Assembly: GCA_947476325.1 (NCBI GenBank) | Contig: CANJPZ010000002.1 | Coordinates: 186,001 to 250,000, forward strand | Origin: Caulobacteraceae bacterium | Lineage (GTDB): Bacteria > Pseudomonadota > Alphaproteobacteria > Caulobacterales > Caulobacteraceae | Length of the DNA: 64,000 nucleotides | Direction: 5' to 3' | Part shown: positions 18,456 through 26,985 of the stretch, piece after piece | How the letters are laid out: each line of letters begins with the position of its first letter | Position numbering within the stretch: position 1 is the stretch's first letter | Translations under genes and position numbers: made by a program | The notes under the pieces: model-generated | The model's database searches: none | What the model was told of the DNA's origin: nothing | What the model saw: only the letters and a program-made list of their open reading frames with translations

Positions 18456-19244
18456 ATGGACGCCGACGTCACGACCAACGCCAACGAGCCGTCCTCGCTG
18501 CAGCCCTCCAGCGGCAGCAGCGCGGCCGACGAATTCATCGAGATCGTCAAGACGATCGCTTATGCCCTGGGCATCGCCCTGGTGCTGCGCGTCCTGCTGT
18601 TCCAGCCCTTCACCATTCCGTCCGGATCGATGATCCCCAACCTGGCGGTCGGCGATTACATCATCGTCACCAAATATTCCTACGGCTACTCGCGCCATTC
18701 GATCCCGTTCAGCCCGCCGATCTTCAAGGGCCGGATCCTGGCCCGCCAGCCGCACCGCGGCGACATCGTGGTCTTCAAGGACACCAAGGATAACCGCACC
18801 GACTATATCAAGCGCCTCATCGGCCTGCCGGGCGACCGCATCCAGGTGGCCGACGGCGTCGTCTATCTGAACAACAAGGCCCTGCCGCAAAAGGTCCTGC
18901 CGGTCGAAAACAACAGCGAATACACCGGCGTGACCAAGATGGAGGAGACCCTCCCGAACGGCCGCCACTACATCACCCAGGACACCTGGCCGAACGGCCA
19001 GACGGACAACACCGGCGTCTATCTGGTGCCGCAGGGCTATTACTTCTTCATGGGCGACAACCGCGACAACTCGGCCGACAGCCGCGTACCGCAAGTCGAG
19101 GGCGGCGTCGGCTTCGTGCCGGCCGAAAATCTGGTCGGCCGCGCGCGGATCATCCTGTTCTCGTGGGACGGGGCCAAGCTCTATAATCCCCTGACCTGGT
19201 TCACCAAGGCGCGGCTGAGCCGCTTCTTCCACAGCCTGAAATAG
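18456..19244 (+). CDS. lepB: Type I signal peptidase LepB, second copy
   Basis: This 262-residue signal peptidase is intact, with catalytic Ser58 (PSGSMIP) and Lys119 ([14 protein letters not shown]), one N-terminal membrane segment (about 28-48) and [14 protein letters not shown]. It has a longer Ser/Asn-rich cytoplasmic N terminus than the upstream copy, and SGS replaces SES beside the nucleophile. It is followed after 3 bp by rnc, the usual lepB-rnc linkage, so this copy is probably the ancestral one. Confidence 0.94.
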   Translation: MDADVTTNANEPSSLQPSSGSSAADEFIEIVKTIAYALGIALVLRVLLFQPFTIPSGSMIPNLAVGDYIIVTKYSYGYSRHSIPFSPPIFKGRILARQPHRGDIVVFKDTKDNRTDYIKRLIGLPGDRIQVADGVVYLNNKALPQKVLPVENNSEYTGVTKMEETLPNGRHYITQDTWPNGQTDNTGVYLVPQGYYFFMGDNRDNSADSRVPQVEGGVGFVPAENLVGRARIILFSWDGAKLYNPLTWFTKARLSRFFHSLK

Positions 19245-19247
19245 CCA

Positions 19248-19952
19248 TTGGGATCGAACCCGCGAGCCGAAGCGGCCCAGGCGCTCGAAGCGGCGCTGGG
19301 CCACACCTTCACCGATCCTGACCTTCTGGACCGCGCCCTGACCCATCCCAGTCTCGGCGACGGGGCCCGCTCGGTTCGCCACTACGAACAGCTGGAATTC
19401 CTCGGCGACCGGGTGCTGGGCCTGCTGGCCGCCGAATATCTGCTGGCCACCGAGCCCGACGCGCGCGAGGGCGACATGTCGCCAAGGCTGGCGGCCCTGG
19501 TCAACGGCAAGACCTGCGCCCGCGTCGCCCGCAAGATCGGCCTTGGCCCGGCCCTGAAACTGTCGCCCGGCGAAACCCGCACCGGCGGGCGCGACAAGGA
19601 CACCATCCTGGGCGACGCCTGCGAGGCGCTGATCGCCGCCATCTATCTCGACGGCGGCCTGGCCGCGGCGCGGGTCTTTTTCGAAAAGTACTGGTCAGAC
19701 GAAGTCGCCGGCATCGCCGAGCGCCAGGCCAAGGACGCCAAGACCCTGCTGCAGGAATGGGCCCAGAGCCACGGCCTTGCGCTGCCCGCCTATCAGGTCA
19801 CCGGCCGCACCGGGCCCGACCACGCGCCATCCTTTACCGTCGAGGTGGCCATCGAAGGCCATGCGCCGGGCTCGGCCACCGGCCGCTCACGCCAGGACGC
19901 CGAAAAGGCCGCGGCCCAGACCCTGCTCACACGACTAGAGGCGCCCCAATGA
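19248..19952 (+). CDS. rnc: Ribonuclease III
   Basis: The 234-residue enzyme cleaves double-stranded RNA in rRNA and mRNA processing. The RNase III signature YEQLEFLGDRVL (about 46-57) and the second acidic site GDACEALIAAIYLDGG are present. A C-terminal double-stranded RNA-binding domain follows (DAKTLLQEWAQ ... AEKAAAQTLL). The best start is TTG at 19248, giving an N terminus of normal length. Its stop overlaps the era ATG (ATGA). Confidence 0.95.
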   Translation: MGSNPRAEAAQALEAALGHTFTDPDLLDRALTHPSLGDGARSVRHYEQLEFLGDRVLGLLAAEYLLATEPDAREGDMSPRLAALVNGKTCARVARKIGLGPALKLSPGETRTGGRDKDTILGDACEALIAAIYLDGGLAAARVFFEKYWSDEVAGIAERQAKDAKTLLQEWAQSHGLALPAYQVTGRTGPDHAPSFTVEVAIEGHAPGSATGRSRQDAEKAAAQTLLTRLEAPQ

Positions 19953-20866
19953 AACGAGCCGGATTTGCCGCCATCATCGGCGCACCCAACGCGGGCAAGT
20001 CGACCCTGGTCAACCGTCTGGTCGGCGCCAAGGTCTCGATCGTCACCCAGAAAGTCCAGACCACGCGCTTCCCGGTCAAGGGCGTGGCCATGGTCGATGA
20101 CGCCCAGATCGTGCTGGTCGACACCCCCGGCATCTTCAAGCCGCGGCGCCGGCTCGACCGCGCCATGGTCCGCGCCGCCCACGCCCAGGCCAGCGACGCC
20201 GACATCGTCGTCCACCTGGTCGACGCCCACGCCGAGGAAAGCACCAAGCCCGGCGACAAGCGCTCGGCCGAAGACGCCGAGATGATCACCGAGAGCATGG
20301 TCGCGGCCGGCACCAAGGCCACCCTGGTCCTCAACAAGATCGACCTGGTCAAGCGCGACCACCTGCTGGCGCTGAGCCAGCGCCTGTTCGAGACCGGCGT
20401 CTATGAGCAGGTGTTCATGGTCTCGGCCCACAACGGCTCGGGCGTCGACGATCTCAAGACCTTCCTGGCCTCACGGATGCCCGAAGGCGAATGGCTCTAT
20501 CCGGCCGACCAGACCGCCGATCTGCCGGTGCGCCTGCTGGCCGCCGAGATCACCCGCGAAAAGCTCTATTTGCGCGTCCACGAAGAACTGCCCTACGCCC
20601 TGACCGTCGAGACCACCGCCTTTGAGGAAAAAAAGGACGGCTCGGCCCGCCTCGAACAGACCATCTATGTCGAGCGCGACAGCCAGAAACCCATCATCCT
20701 GGGCAAGGGCGGCCAGACCATCAAATGGATCGGCGAGGCCTCCCGCAAGGACTTAGGGGAAATCCTCGACCGCCCCATCCACCTGTTCCTCCAGGTCAAG
20801 GTCCGCGAAGGCTGGCAGGAAGAGCGGGCCTTCTACACCGGCGTCGGCCTCGATTTCGACGTCTAG
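19949..20866 (+). CDS. era: GTPase Era
   Basis: The 305-residue GTPase acts in 16S rRNA maturation and 30S assembly. G1 is GAPNAGKSTL near the N terminus, the effector region is KVQTTRFPVKG, G3 is DTPGIF, G4 is NKIDLV. A KH RNA-binding domain is at the C terminus (KPIILGKGGQTIKWIGEASRK). The usual switch-I form is Q-T-T-R; this copy matches. Start ATG 19949 overlaps the rnc stop. A longer in-frame reading from 19757 overlaps rnc and is not credible. Confidence 0.96.
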   Translation: MKRAGFAAIIGAPNAGKSTLVNRLVGAKVSIVTQKVQTTRFPVKGVAMVDDAQIVLVDTPGIFKPRRRLDRAMVRAAHAQASDADIVVHLVDAHAEESTKPGDKRSAEDAEMITESMVAAGTKATLVLNKIDLVKRDHLLALSQRLFETGVYEQVFMVSAHNGSGVDDLKTFLASRMPEGEWLYPADQTADLPVRLLAAEITREKLYLRVHEELPYALTVETTAFEEKKDGSARLEQTIYVERDSQKPIILGKGGQTIKWIGEASRKDLGEILDRPIHLFLQVKVREGWQEERAFYTGVGLDFDV

Positions 20867-20874
20867 GGTGCGTG

Positions 20875-20975
20875 CTTCGAGACGCGCCCCTTCGGGTCGA
20901 TCCTCAGCATGACGATCATATTTGCGACCCAACCAACTCCGTCATCCTGAGGAGCCGCGAAGCGGCGTCTCGAAG
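20875..20975. repeat. Inverted pair of palindromic intergenic repeats
   Basis: CTTCGAGACGC (20875-20885) pairs perfectly with GCGTCTCGAAG (20965-20975), and TCCTCAGCATGAC (20901-20913) pairs with GTCATCCTGAGGA (20941-20953) with one mismatch. Two inverted copies of a dispersed intergenic repeat therefore face each other in the era-recO gap and could fold into a long hairpin. Similar 'cctcaggatgac / cttcgagac' repeats are common in Caulobacterales and other alphaproteobacteria. The structure may terminate or process the era transcript. Confidence 0.65.
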
Positions 20976-21023
20976 GACGCAAACCCGGTGTTGCAACACC
21001 CCAAATCCCTCTATCACCACCCC

Positions 21024-21755
21024 ATGGAATTCGAAGACGACGCCTACGTCCTGTCCGCCCGCGCCCATGGCGAGACCGGGGTCATCGTCGAGCTGCTGAC
21101 GCAGAACCACGGCCGCTACGCCGCCCACGTGGCCGGCGGCGCCTCGCGGCGGATGAAGCCCTTCCTGCAGGGCGGCGCCCGCGTCATCGCCACCTTCCGC
21201 GCCCGCACCGCCGAACAGCTGGGCGCAGCCACGCTCGAGCCGGTAGGCGAGGGGCCGTCTGCCCTGTTCGACGATCCCCTGGCGCTGGCCGGCCTGGCCG
21301 CCGCCGCCGCCCTGACCGCAGGGGCTCTGCCCGAGCGCGAGCCCCATCCCGGCGTCTTCTTCGCGCTTGAGGCCCTCAGCGCGGCGTTGCTCCACCCCGA
21401 CATCTGGCCGGCCGTCTATGTCCGCTTCGAGTCGGGCCTGCTTCAGGAGCTGGGCTTTGGCCTCGATTTGACCAAATGCGCCGCCACCGGCGCACTTGAT
21501 GACCTGATCTACGTCTCCCCACGCACCGGCCGGGCGGTCAGCGCCGTCGCCGGCGAGGCCTACAAGGACAAGCTTCTGGCCCTGCCGCCTTTCATGCTAG
21601 GCGCCCAGGCCGGCGTGCGCGAAGGCGAGATCGGCCAGGGCCTGGATCTGACGGGGCACTTCCTCGAAGCCTTCGTCTTCAACGCCCTGAACAAGCCGCT
21701 GCCCCAGGCCAGGGGTTGGCTGATCGACCGCCTGCGGGATGCCCAGCGGCTGTAG
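21024..21755 (+). CDS. recO: DNA repair protein RecO
   Basis: The 243-residue protein has the N-terminal OB-fold of RecO (MEFEDDAYVLSARAHGETGVIVELLT, HGRYAAHVAGGASRR). A helical part follows with the family pattern FESGLLQELGFGLDLTKCAATG. RecO anneals SSB-coated DNA and loads RecA with RecR. The zinc cysteines found in some RecO are not complete here: only the one in KCAATG is visible, as in many alphaproteobacteria. ATG 21024 is the family-typical start; frames extended upstream run into the repeat. Confidence 0.93.
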   Translation: MEFEDDAYVLSARAHGETGVIVELLTQNHGRYAAHVAGGASRRMKPFLQGGARVIATFRARTAEQLGAATLEPVGEGPSALFDDPLALAGLAAAAALTAGALPEREPHPGVFFALEALSAALLHPDIWPAVYVRFESGLLQELGFGLDLTKCAATGALDDLIYVSPRTGRAVSAVAGEAYKDKLLALPPFMLGAQAGVREGEIGQGLDLTGHFLEAFVFNALNKPLPQARGWLIDRLRDAQRL

Positions 21756-21848
21756 GCTGTTCGGTCCACTCGCGCACCCCATAAGAGGTGCGGCCCGCCG
21801 TCAGCCCGTGCATAATGGCCGCGCTTCACCAACCTTGCAGGCCCGCCC

Positions 21849-22574
21849 GTGACTTTTGATTTTTCCGGCAAATCCGTCCTCGTCGTCGGGGGCTCCAGCG
21901 GCATCGGCCGCGGCATCGCCTGCGCCTTCCGGGAGGCCGGCGCCGCCGTCCAGGTCTGGGGCACGAAAGCCCGGCTGGAAGACTATGAGGACCCACAGGC
22001 CCTGGCCGGCATCGCCTACGCCCAGGTGGACGTCGCCGACGAGGCCCGCATCCAGGCGGTCGCGATGGCCATTCCCCGGCTGGATGTGCTGGTCCTGTGC
22101 CAGGGAACGGTGGCCTATGAGCGGCAGGAGTTCGAGATCGAAACCTTCCGGCGCATCGTCGAGGTCAATCTCAACTCCATGATGACCTGCGCCCAGACCT
22201 TCTTTCCGGTCCTGAAGGCGGCCGGCGGGTCCATCGTCACGGTCAGCAGCACGGCGGGCTTTCGCGCCACCCGCGGCAACCCGGCCTACAACGCCAGCAA
22301 GGCCGGCGTCGTGGGCCTGACACGGACGCTGGGCCAGGCCTGGGCAGGCAAGGGCGTGCGGGTCAACGGCCTGGCTCCGGGCTTTGTCGCCACCAAGCTG
22401 ACCCGGGTCACCACGGACCATCCCGAGCGCATGGCCCAGGCCGTGGCCGGCATCCCCCTGGGACGGTTCGGCGAGCCGGCCGAGATGGCGGGCGCGGCCC
22501 TGTTCCTGGCCTCGCCAGCAGCGTCCTACATCGTCGGCCAGACCCTCATCGTCGACGGCGGCCTGACGCTGTAA
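21849..22574 (+). CDS. Short-chain dehydrogenase/reductase (SDR)
   Basis: The 241-residue oxidoreductase has the classical SDR Rossmann motif GGSSGIGRG (about 14-22), the NAG-like element read here as LCQGT, and the catalytic Ser in TVSSTAGF. The YxxxK pair is in NPAYNASKAGVVG (Tyr about 154, Lys about 158). The C-terminal APGFVATKLT and VDGGLTL match the FabG-like group. The substrate is unknown. GTG at 21849 is the likely start. It stands alone between recO and a convergent haem-protein gene. Confidence 0.85.
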   Translation: MTFDFSGKSVLVVGGSSGIGRGIACAFREAGAAVQVWGTKARLEDYEDPQALAGIAYAQVDVADEARIQAVAMAIPRLDVLVLCQGTVAYERQEFEIETFRRIVEVNLNSMMTCAQTFFPVLKAAGGSIVTVSSTAGFRATRGNPAYNASKAGVVGLTRTLGQAWAGKGVRVNGLAPGFVATKLTRVTTDHPERMAQAVAGIPLGRFGEPAEMAGAALFLASPAASYIVGQTLIVDGGLTL

Positions 22575-22592
22575 CGGCGCCCGGATCGCCGC

Positions 22593-23876
22593 CTAGCGGG
22601 CCGGATCCGCCTGACTGACCTCGCGGCGCCAGAACGCCGGCAGGCCCGGCTTGGTCGCCGCAACAATATCGAAGGCGGCGGCGCGATCCTCCGCCGGCAA
22701 CGACAGGTACTTCGCCGACCGGTCCTTGCCGGTCAGCACGTCCGCCAGGCGGTGATAGAGTTTGTCTTTTGCCTCCGCCGGCAGGGCGTCGAACGCGGTC
22801 GAGTAGATCATGTAGCTGAGCGGATAGCGGAACAGGCGGCTGCGCAGATCCACATCCCGCAGGCCGCGGCCATTTCCATCCTTCGGGCCTTGCGCGGCAA
22901 AGCGTTCGGCAAACCCGGACGCGCCCTCCACCGGCGCGCTCAGAACGGCGCCGTCGATGCCCAGCATGTAGTCGGCCAGGTCATCGACGGCCTTGTCGAT
23001 CGTCGCCAGGGCGGAATGGAAGGCCACCCTGGCCTGAATATCGCCGGCAAGGTTCAGGAAGCCCGTCTCGTGCTCCAGGGTCATCAGCGCGACGATGTCG
23101 CTGGTCTGCCGCGGGTAGCGCGCCGGATCAAAGCGGCCGGCCAGCGACATCAGGTTCTGGCCCGCCTGCGGGCTCGCCGGCGCCGCAGCGTCGGCCGCGA
23201 CATTGCCGCGATGGCGCATGTCCCCGTGCCGGCCCGTCACATACCATCCGCCCCAGCGCTCGGCGATCGGCGTGCGGCCGTCCGTGAACAGGCTGTATTG
23301 CGAGACGATGCCGTCCGGGCGCGTCGAGACGCTCATCATCAGGGGTCCCGGCGCCGCGGGGTGCAGGCCGGCATGGCAGATCTTGCACTTATCCGCATCC
23401 GCCTCAGGCCGCGCCCCGGCCGCCTGCGTGTTTTTCAGGGTGTAGAAGCGCATCGCGCCATCCCGGCCGACCGCCCACATTTCGATCAGGGGCGCGCCCG
23501 GAATATAGCCAAGCGAGACCGTGTCGTTGAAATAGATCGCCCTGGGCGTACCCGGTCCGATGAAATTCTGCTGCAGGCTGGTCTTCGAGAAAACCAGAAC
23601 CTGGGTGTCGTCATCAATCTTCAGTCGCCGCAGAAGGTCCGGGGTATAGCCCTTGGCCGACGGGGCGAATGCCAGCGGCGTTCCCCCGGACTCCAGCTCG
23701 GCCGCCAGCGCCGCGACCGGATCGACCGGCGCCTCGGCTGCCCGCGCGCCAGACATCACGCCGCCCGCGGCCGGGAAGGGGCGACCAGCCTCCATCGAGC
23801 CTGCGGACACGGCCAAAAAGGCGGCCAGGGCGGCCACCGGTCTCATCAAGGCTCTGCGACTGATCACGTCCCGCAT
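22593..23876 (-). CDS. Exported protein with a single c-type haem motif, function unknown
   Basis: This 427-residue protein has an N-terminal arginine pair and hydrophobic signal (SRRALMRPVAALAAFLAVSAG). One haem-attachment motif, CKICH (Cys164, Cys167, His168), is followed by AGLHPAAPGPLMMSVS. The rest is helical with conserved-looking stretches such as FRYPLSYMIYSTAFDALP. It is much larger than a simple cytochrome c and no catalytic domain was recognised. It probably acts in the periplasm as an electron-transfer or haem enzyme. It is convergent with the SDR gene, with an 18-bp gap. Confidence 0.7.
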   Translation of the reverse strand: MRDVISRRALMRPVAALAAFLAVSAGSMEAGRPFPAAGGVMSGARAAEAPVDPVAALAAELESGGTPLAFAPSAKGYTPDLLRRLKIDDDTQVLVFSKTSLQQNFIGPGTPRAIYFNDTVSLGYIPGAPLIEMWAVGRDGAMRFYTLKNTQAAGARPEADADKCKICHAGLHPAAPGPLMMSVSTRPDGIVSQYSLFTDGRTPIAERWGGWYVTGRHGDMRHRGNVAADAAAPASPQAGQNLMSLAGRFDPARYPRQTSDIVALMTLEHETGFLNLAGDIQARVAFHSALATIDKAVDDLADYMLGIDGAVLSAPVEGASGFAERFAAQGPKDGNGRGLRDVDLRSRLFRYPLSYMIYSTAFDALPAEAKDKLYHRLADVLTGKDRSAKYLSLPAEDRAAAFDIVAATKPGLPAFWRREVSQADPAR

Positions 23877-23933
23877 TTAACCGGCATTCCCCAGACAGAC
23901 CGCCCATCCTCCACATCACCGAATGTGGAAAGT

Positions 23934-23946
23934 GGGGACACATACC
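23934..23946. repeat. GGGGACACATACC motif flanking the TPR gene (partner at 25445-25476)
   Basis: GGGGACACATACC at 23934-23946 upstream of the TPR gene resembles GGGGACGGGAAATT (25445-25458) and GGGACAGGATATG (25460-25472) downstream. Strings of the GGGGACA-ATA type are often seen next to REP-associated or IS200-like transposase genes. No transposase is present here, so this is at most a scar. Confidence 0.3.
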
Positions 23947-24070
23947 ATTTTCACCATCTGCCCCAATACCGGCTGCGGACATTCGCCGGTCTGGGCCTGC
24001 GCATCTGCGAAAAATCGGCTAGCGTGGCTGTCCAGACGGCCGGGCGGGCCGTCGAATTGGGGAATGTCGG

Positions 24071-25416
24071 ATGGACAATGGTTGGCGAACCAGGTCCGAT
24101 CATCGGACAGGATTGCGCTCGCCGGGTTTCGCCCTGGCGCTAAGCCTGTTCGCAGTCTTGACGGTCCACGACGGCGCGCTGGCTCAGAACGTCGCCGAAC
24201 TTACCGCCCGGTGTGGCGGCAACAATCCCGACATCTCGCTAGAAGCCGAAATCACAGCCTGTAGCAACCTGCTCCGTGTGGGAGGGCTCACCTCGGCCAG
24301 CCGCAACGACGCCCTCTACAACCGCGGCCTAGCTTACAAGATACAAGGCGACCTGGATCGCGCCATCGCGGACTATACAGAGGCCGTGCGCCTCAACCCG
24401 CGGGACTTCGATTCCCTCAATAATCGCGCCAATGCCTATATCGCGACGGACAGGTTCGATCTCGCCATTGCGGATTTTACCACCATCCTGCAGCTTCAGC
24501 CGCAATATGGCGCCGCATACCGCAATCGCGCCCTGGCGCGGGCGATCAAAGGCGACCTGGCTGGCGCGCGGAGCGATCTTCAGCAGTCCATTCGCCTTGA
24601 AGCGCCGAACGGACCCGGCAAGTCGATGCTGGACAGTCTGGATGCCGGAACCCTCTTGCCCCGGCGCGGTATCGAAGACCTGACCAGCGCCATGCGCGCC
24701 GCGCCTGGGGACGGGAGTCTCCTACTCGAACGAGGGATGATCCGCCAAAACCGTGGGGACTATCGGCGCGCGCTCGAGGACTTCAATTCCGCCATCCGGT
24801 TGGACCCAGGTTTGGCCATGGCCTATTTTCAGCGGCCGGCATCTACCGGCTTCAGCGCGAGCTTTCCAAGGCAATGGATGACTGGGGCCAGGCCTTTCGC
24901 CTTGATCGTACGCTGGTAGAGGCGATCAGTAACCGGGGCAGCGCCCATTGGCAGCGCGGGGAACTGGACGCGGCCATCAGCGATTTTTCCGACGCTCTGC
25001 TGGTCAAGCCTGACCTGACTCGCACGCTCCTGGCGCGAGGGTCGGTGTACGCGGCCAGGAACGATCAGGTCCACGCGATCGCCGATTTCTACGAGGCGCT
25101 AAAGGTCGAACCCAACAATATCCAGGCCCTGACCAGCCGCGCCTTCGCGTACCGGACGCAGGGCAGCAGCGCCAAGGCGCTGTCCGACTATGACGCCGCG
25201 ATTCGCCTTGCACCTGCCAACGGCGCTCTCTATGCGGCCAGGGGTGATGTCTACGGGGGCACTGGCGACCTTGTGAAGGCCAATGCCGACTACACCAGAG
25301 CCATGCAGCTCGATCCCAGGATCATCCGGCCAATCAGCACCCTGACGCAGACACCGAACGGGGCGGTCTTCCAAAGCACAGTGCCCCTGCCGCCAGGAAC
25401 CAGGCCGGCGCCCTAG
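24071..25416 (+). pseudogene. Exported TPR-repeat protein, interrupted by a -1 frameshift near 24835
   Basis: The first frame (24071-24919) has a signal peptide (about residues 18-39, ending GALAQ) and several 34-residue TPR units, such as NRGLAYKIQGDLDRAIADYTEAV and NRANAYIATDRFDLAIADFTT. At MAYFQR the TPR pattern breaks. It resumes in another frame as AGIYRLQRELSKAMDDW and continues to 25416 with at least four more repeats. One missing G in the string CAGCGGCCGGC (about 24832-24837) would explain the break and restore a protein of about 448 residues. It may be a true mutation or a sequencing error. TPRs mediate protein-protein contacts; the partner is unknown. Confidence 0.75.
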
Positions 25417-25588
25417 ATCATGTACTGCCCAAACGGGGAAATTCGGGGACGGGAAATTCAGGGACAGGATATGTGCGCCCGTTGGTTTCCGTCTGATCGA
25501 CGCTGGAAGCTAGTCTAGTCCATGACGGCTTGGGACGCATATAACCTGTCTCCAAGTTCCCGTGGACTCAAGCGCCGGGTTTCGATGT
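25417..25588. other. Non-coding gap between convergent genes
   Basis: This stretch holds the GGGGACG/GGGACAGG strings already noted and no convincing gene. The two flanking genes converge on it. Confidence 0.4.
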
Positions 25589-26398
25589 TCAGGACACGCT
25601 CTTGCGCTGCACGATCCAGTCGCTGTCGGTGCAGTATCCGCAGGCGGGGCCCGTGAACATGGCCGCAGCGGCAGGATCGCCTTCGAGCTGGTAGAGGAAC
25701 CAGGCGGTGACCGCCGGGCGATAGGGGCCGCTGTCGCGCATGGGTACGAAATGGTCGGCGTCGCGCAGGTTGAGCCAGACCACCGGCAGGGGGGTCAGGT
25801 CGAACACCGGCTTTTGCCGTTCCATGAACGGAGCGGTGGCGTCGGCCGTGCCGGACAGCAACAGCATGGGGCTATGCTGGGCGGCCACCACCGCAGCCGG
25901 ATCGCGTAAGGCTGGCATGACCGGGGCGGTGGCGGTGATGCGGGGATCGCGCCCGGCCATCAAGGCGCCATTCGCGCCCTGGCTATGGCCGGTAGCCCCG
26001 ACCTTGGACAGGTCCAGCATGCCCTTATAGATGCTGCCTTCGCGGCTGTTTTCAGCGGTCAGCCAGTCGAGGCAGCCCAACATGTCCTGGCCAGAGCCGG
26101 CGGTCGGGGTATTGGCTGCGGCGACGACAAAGCCGTAGCTGGCAAGCTGATGCAGCATGACCGCATAGTTGACGGGCATGGTGCCGGTGCCGTTGCCCCA
26201 GATGATCACGTGGCGTCCGGGCTTCAGCTCAATAGGCCGGAAGATGGTGCAGCGGGCTTCGGAATAGGCGTGGGTTGTGGCCGGGCCTGACCCGTCAAAG
26301 GCGGTCTTGTGGACCATGGCGGGCTGGCCCTGGGCGGAGAAGGCGACGCAGGCGGCGGCCAGGGCCGCCAGCGTGGCTCCTAAGGCGTTCTTGAGCAT
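25589..26398 (-). CDS. Secreted alpha/beta hydrolase (dienelactone hydrolase / polyester-hydrolase-like)
   Basis: The 269-residue protein has a signal peptide (MLKNALGATLAALAAACVAFSAQG) and an alpha/beta hydrolase fold. The oxyanion-hole strand is HVIIWGNGTGT. The probable triad is Ser139 in GHSQG, Asp186 in SGTADATAP and His216 in RDADHF. Its topology is like chlorophyllase or PET-hydrolase-type esterases, but the exact substrate cannot be told. ATG at 26398 is chosen because GAGGGA lies upstream and the signal peptide starts there. It follows the Sel1 protein gene by 14 bp on the same strand, so the two may be co-transcribed. Confidence 0.8.
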   Translation of the reverse strand: MLKNALGATLAALAAACVAFSAQGQPAMVHKTAFDGSGPATTHAYSEARCTIFRPIELKPGRHVIIWGNGTGTMPVNYAVMLHQLASYGFVVAAANTPTAGSGQDMLGCLDWLTAENSREGSIYKGMLDLSKVGATGHSQGANGALMAGRDPRITATAPVMPALRDPAAVVAAQHSPMLLLSGTADATAPFMERQKPVFDLTPLPVVWLNLRDADHFVPMRDSGPYRPAVTAWFLYQLEGDPAAAAMFTGPACGYCTDSDWIVQRKSVS

Positions 26399-26412
26399 GT
26401 TGGGGGCGTCCC

Positions 26413-26814
26413 TCACTTCGTCGGCTTCCACTCGCTAGCCAGCCGCTGCGCTTCAGCGATCTGGGCAGGCGTCATCATAGCCGCGACAAGGTCACGATTA
26501 TGGGGTGCGGCGGCATCGCCCGCGGCAGCGGCTAAATTGAACCACATGTGAGCCTGGACATAGTCCTGCGGCACGCCTTCGCCGCTTTCGCACATTGAAC
26601 CGAGGATGAATTGCGCGAAGGCGTCCCCCCGTTCAGCCAACGGCCGATAAAATTGTAGGGCGGTCACGTTGTCGCCGCTACGATAAGCGCCAATACCAGA
26701 GGCATGCTGAGATGCAGCACCTTCGGCGGCTGTGGGAGCCTCCGGGTCCTTCGCCAAACCAGGCCCAGCCCCCAGAATCATCGCTGCAACTGCAATGGCA
26801 ACCTTGCGGTTCAT
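26413..26814 (-). CDS. Exported Sel1-repeat protein
   Basis: The 133-residue protein has a signal peptide (MNRKVAIAVAAMILGAGPGLA). It carries about two Sel1-like units, a TPR-related repeat: QFYRPLAERGDAFAQFILGSMCESG and VPQDYVQAHMWFNLAAAAG. Sel1 proteins act as scaffolds, often in envelope signalling or stress. The start at 26814 gives a clean signal peptide; longer upstream readings add an unlikely extension. It precedes the hydrolase gene on the minus strand and is divergent from the large copper protein. Confidence 0.75.
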   Translation of the reverse strand: MNRKVAIAVAAMILGAGPGLAKDPEAPTAAEGAASQHASGIGAYRSGDNVTALQFYRPLAERGDAFAQFILGSMCESGEGVPQDYVQAHMWFNLAAAAGDAAAPHNRDLVAAMMTPAQIAEAQRLASEWKPTK

Positions 26815-26985
26815 GGAATGGCCCCCGAGCGCGGCAAGCAGGCTATGCCCCGCAGGCGATAGCGGCAATGGCGCCACGATCAGGCCTGCCACCCCGACCA
26901 TGGCGTTGTAGACTGACGTGTACTAACAATGAAACTGGATCACCTCTCGGGGGCTGACCGCCGCCTTTCACGCTCGGAGATCACG

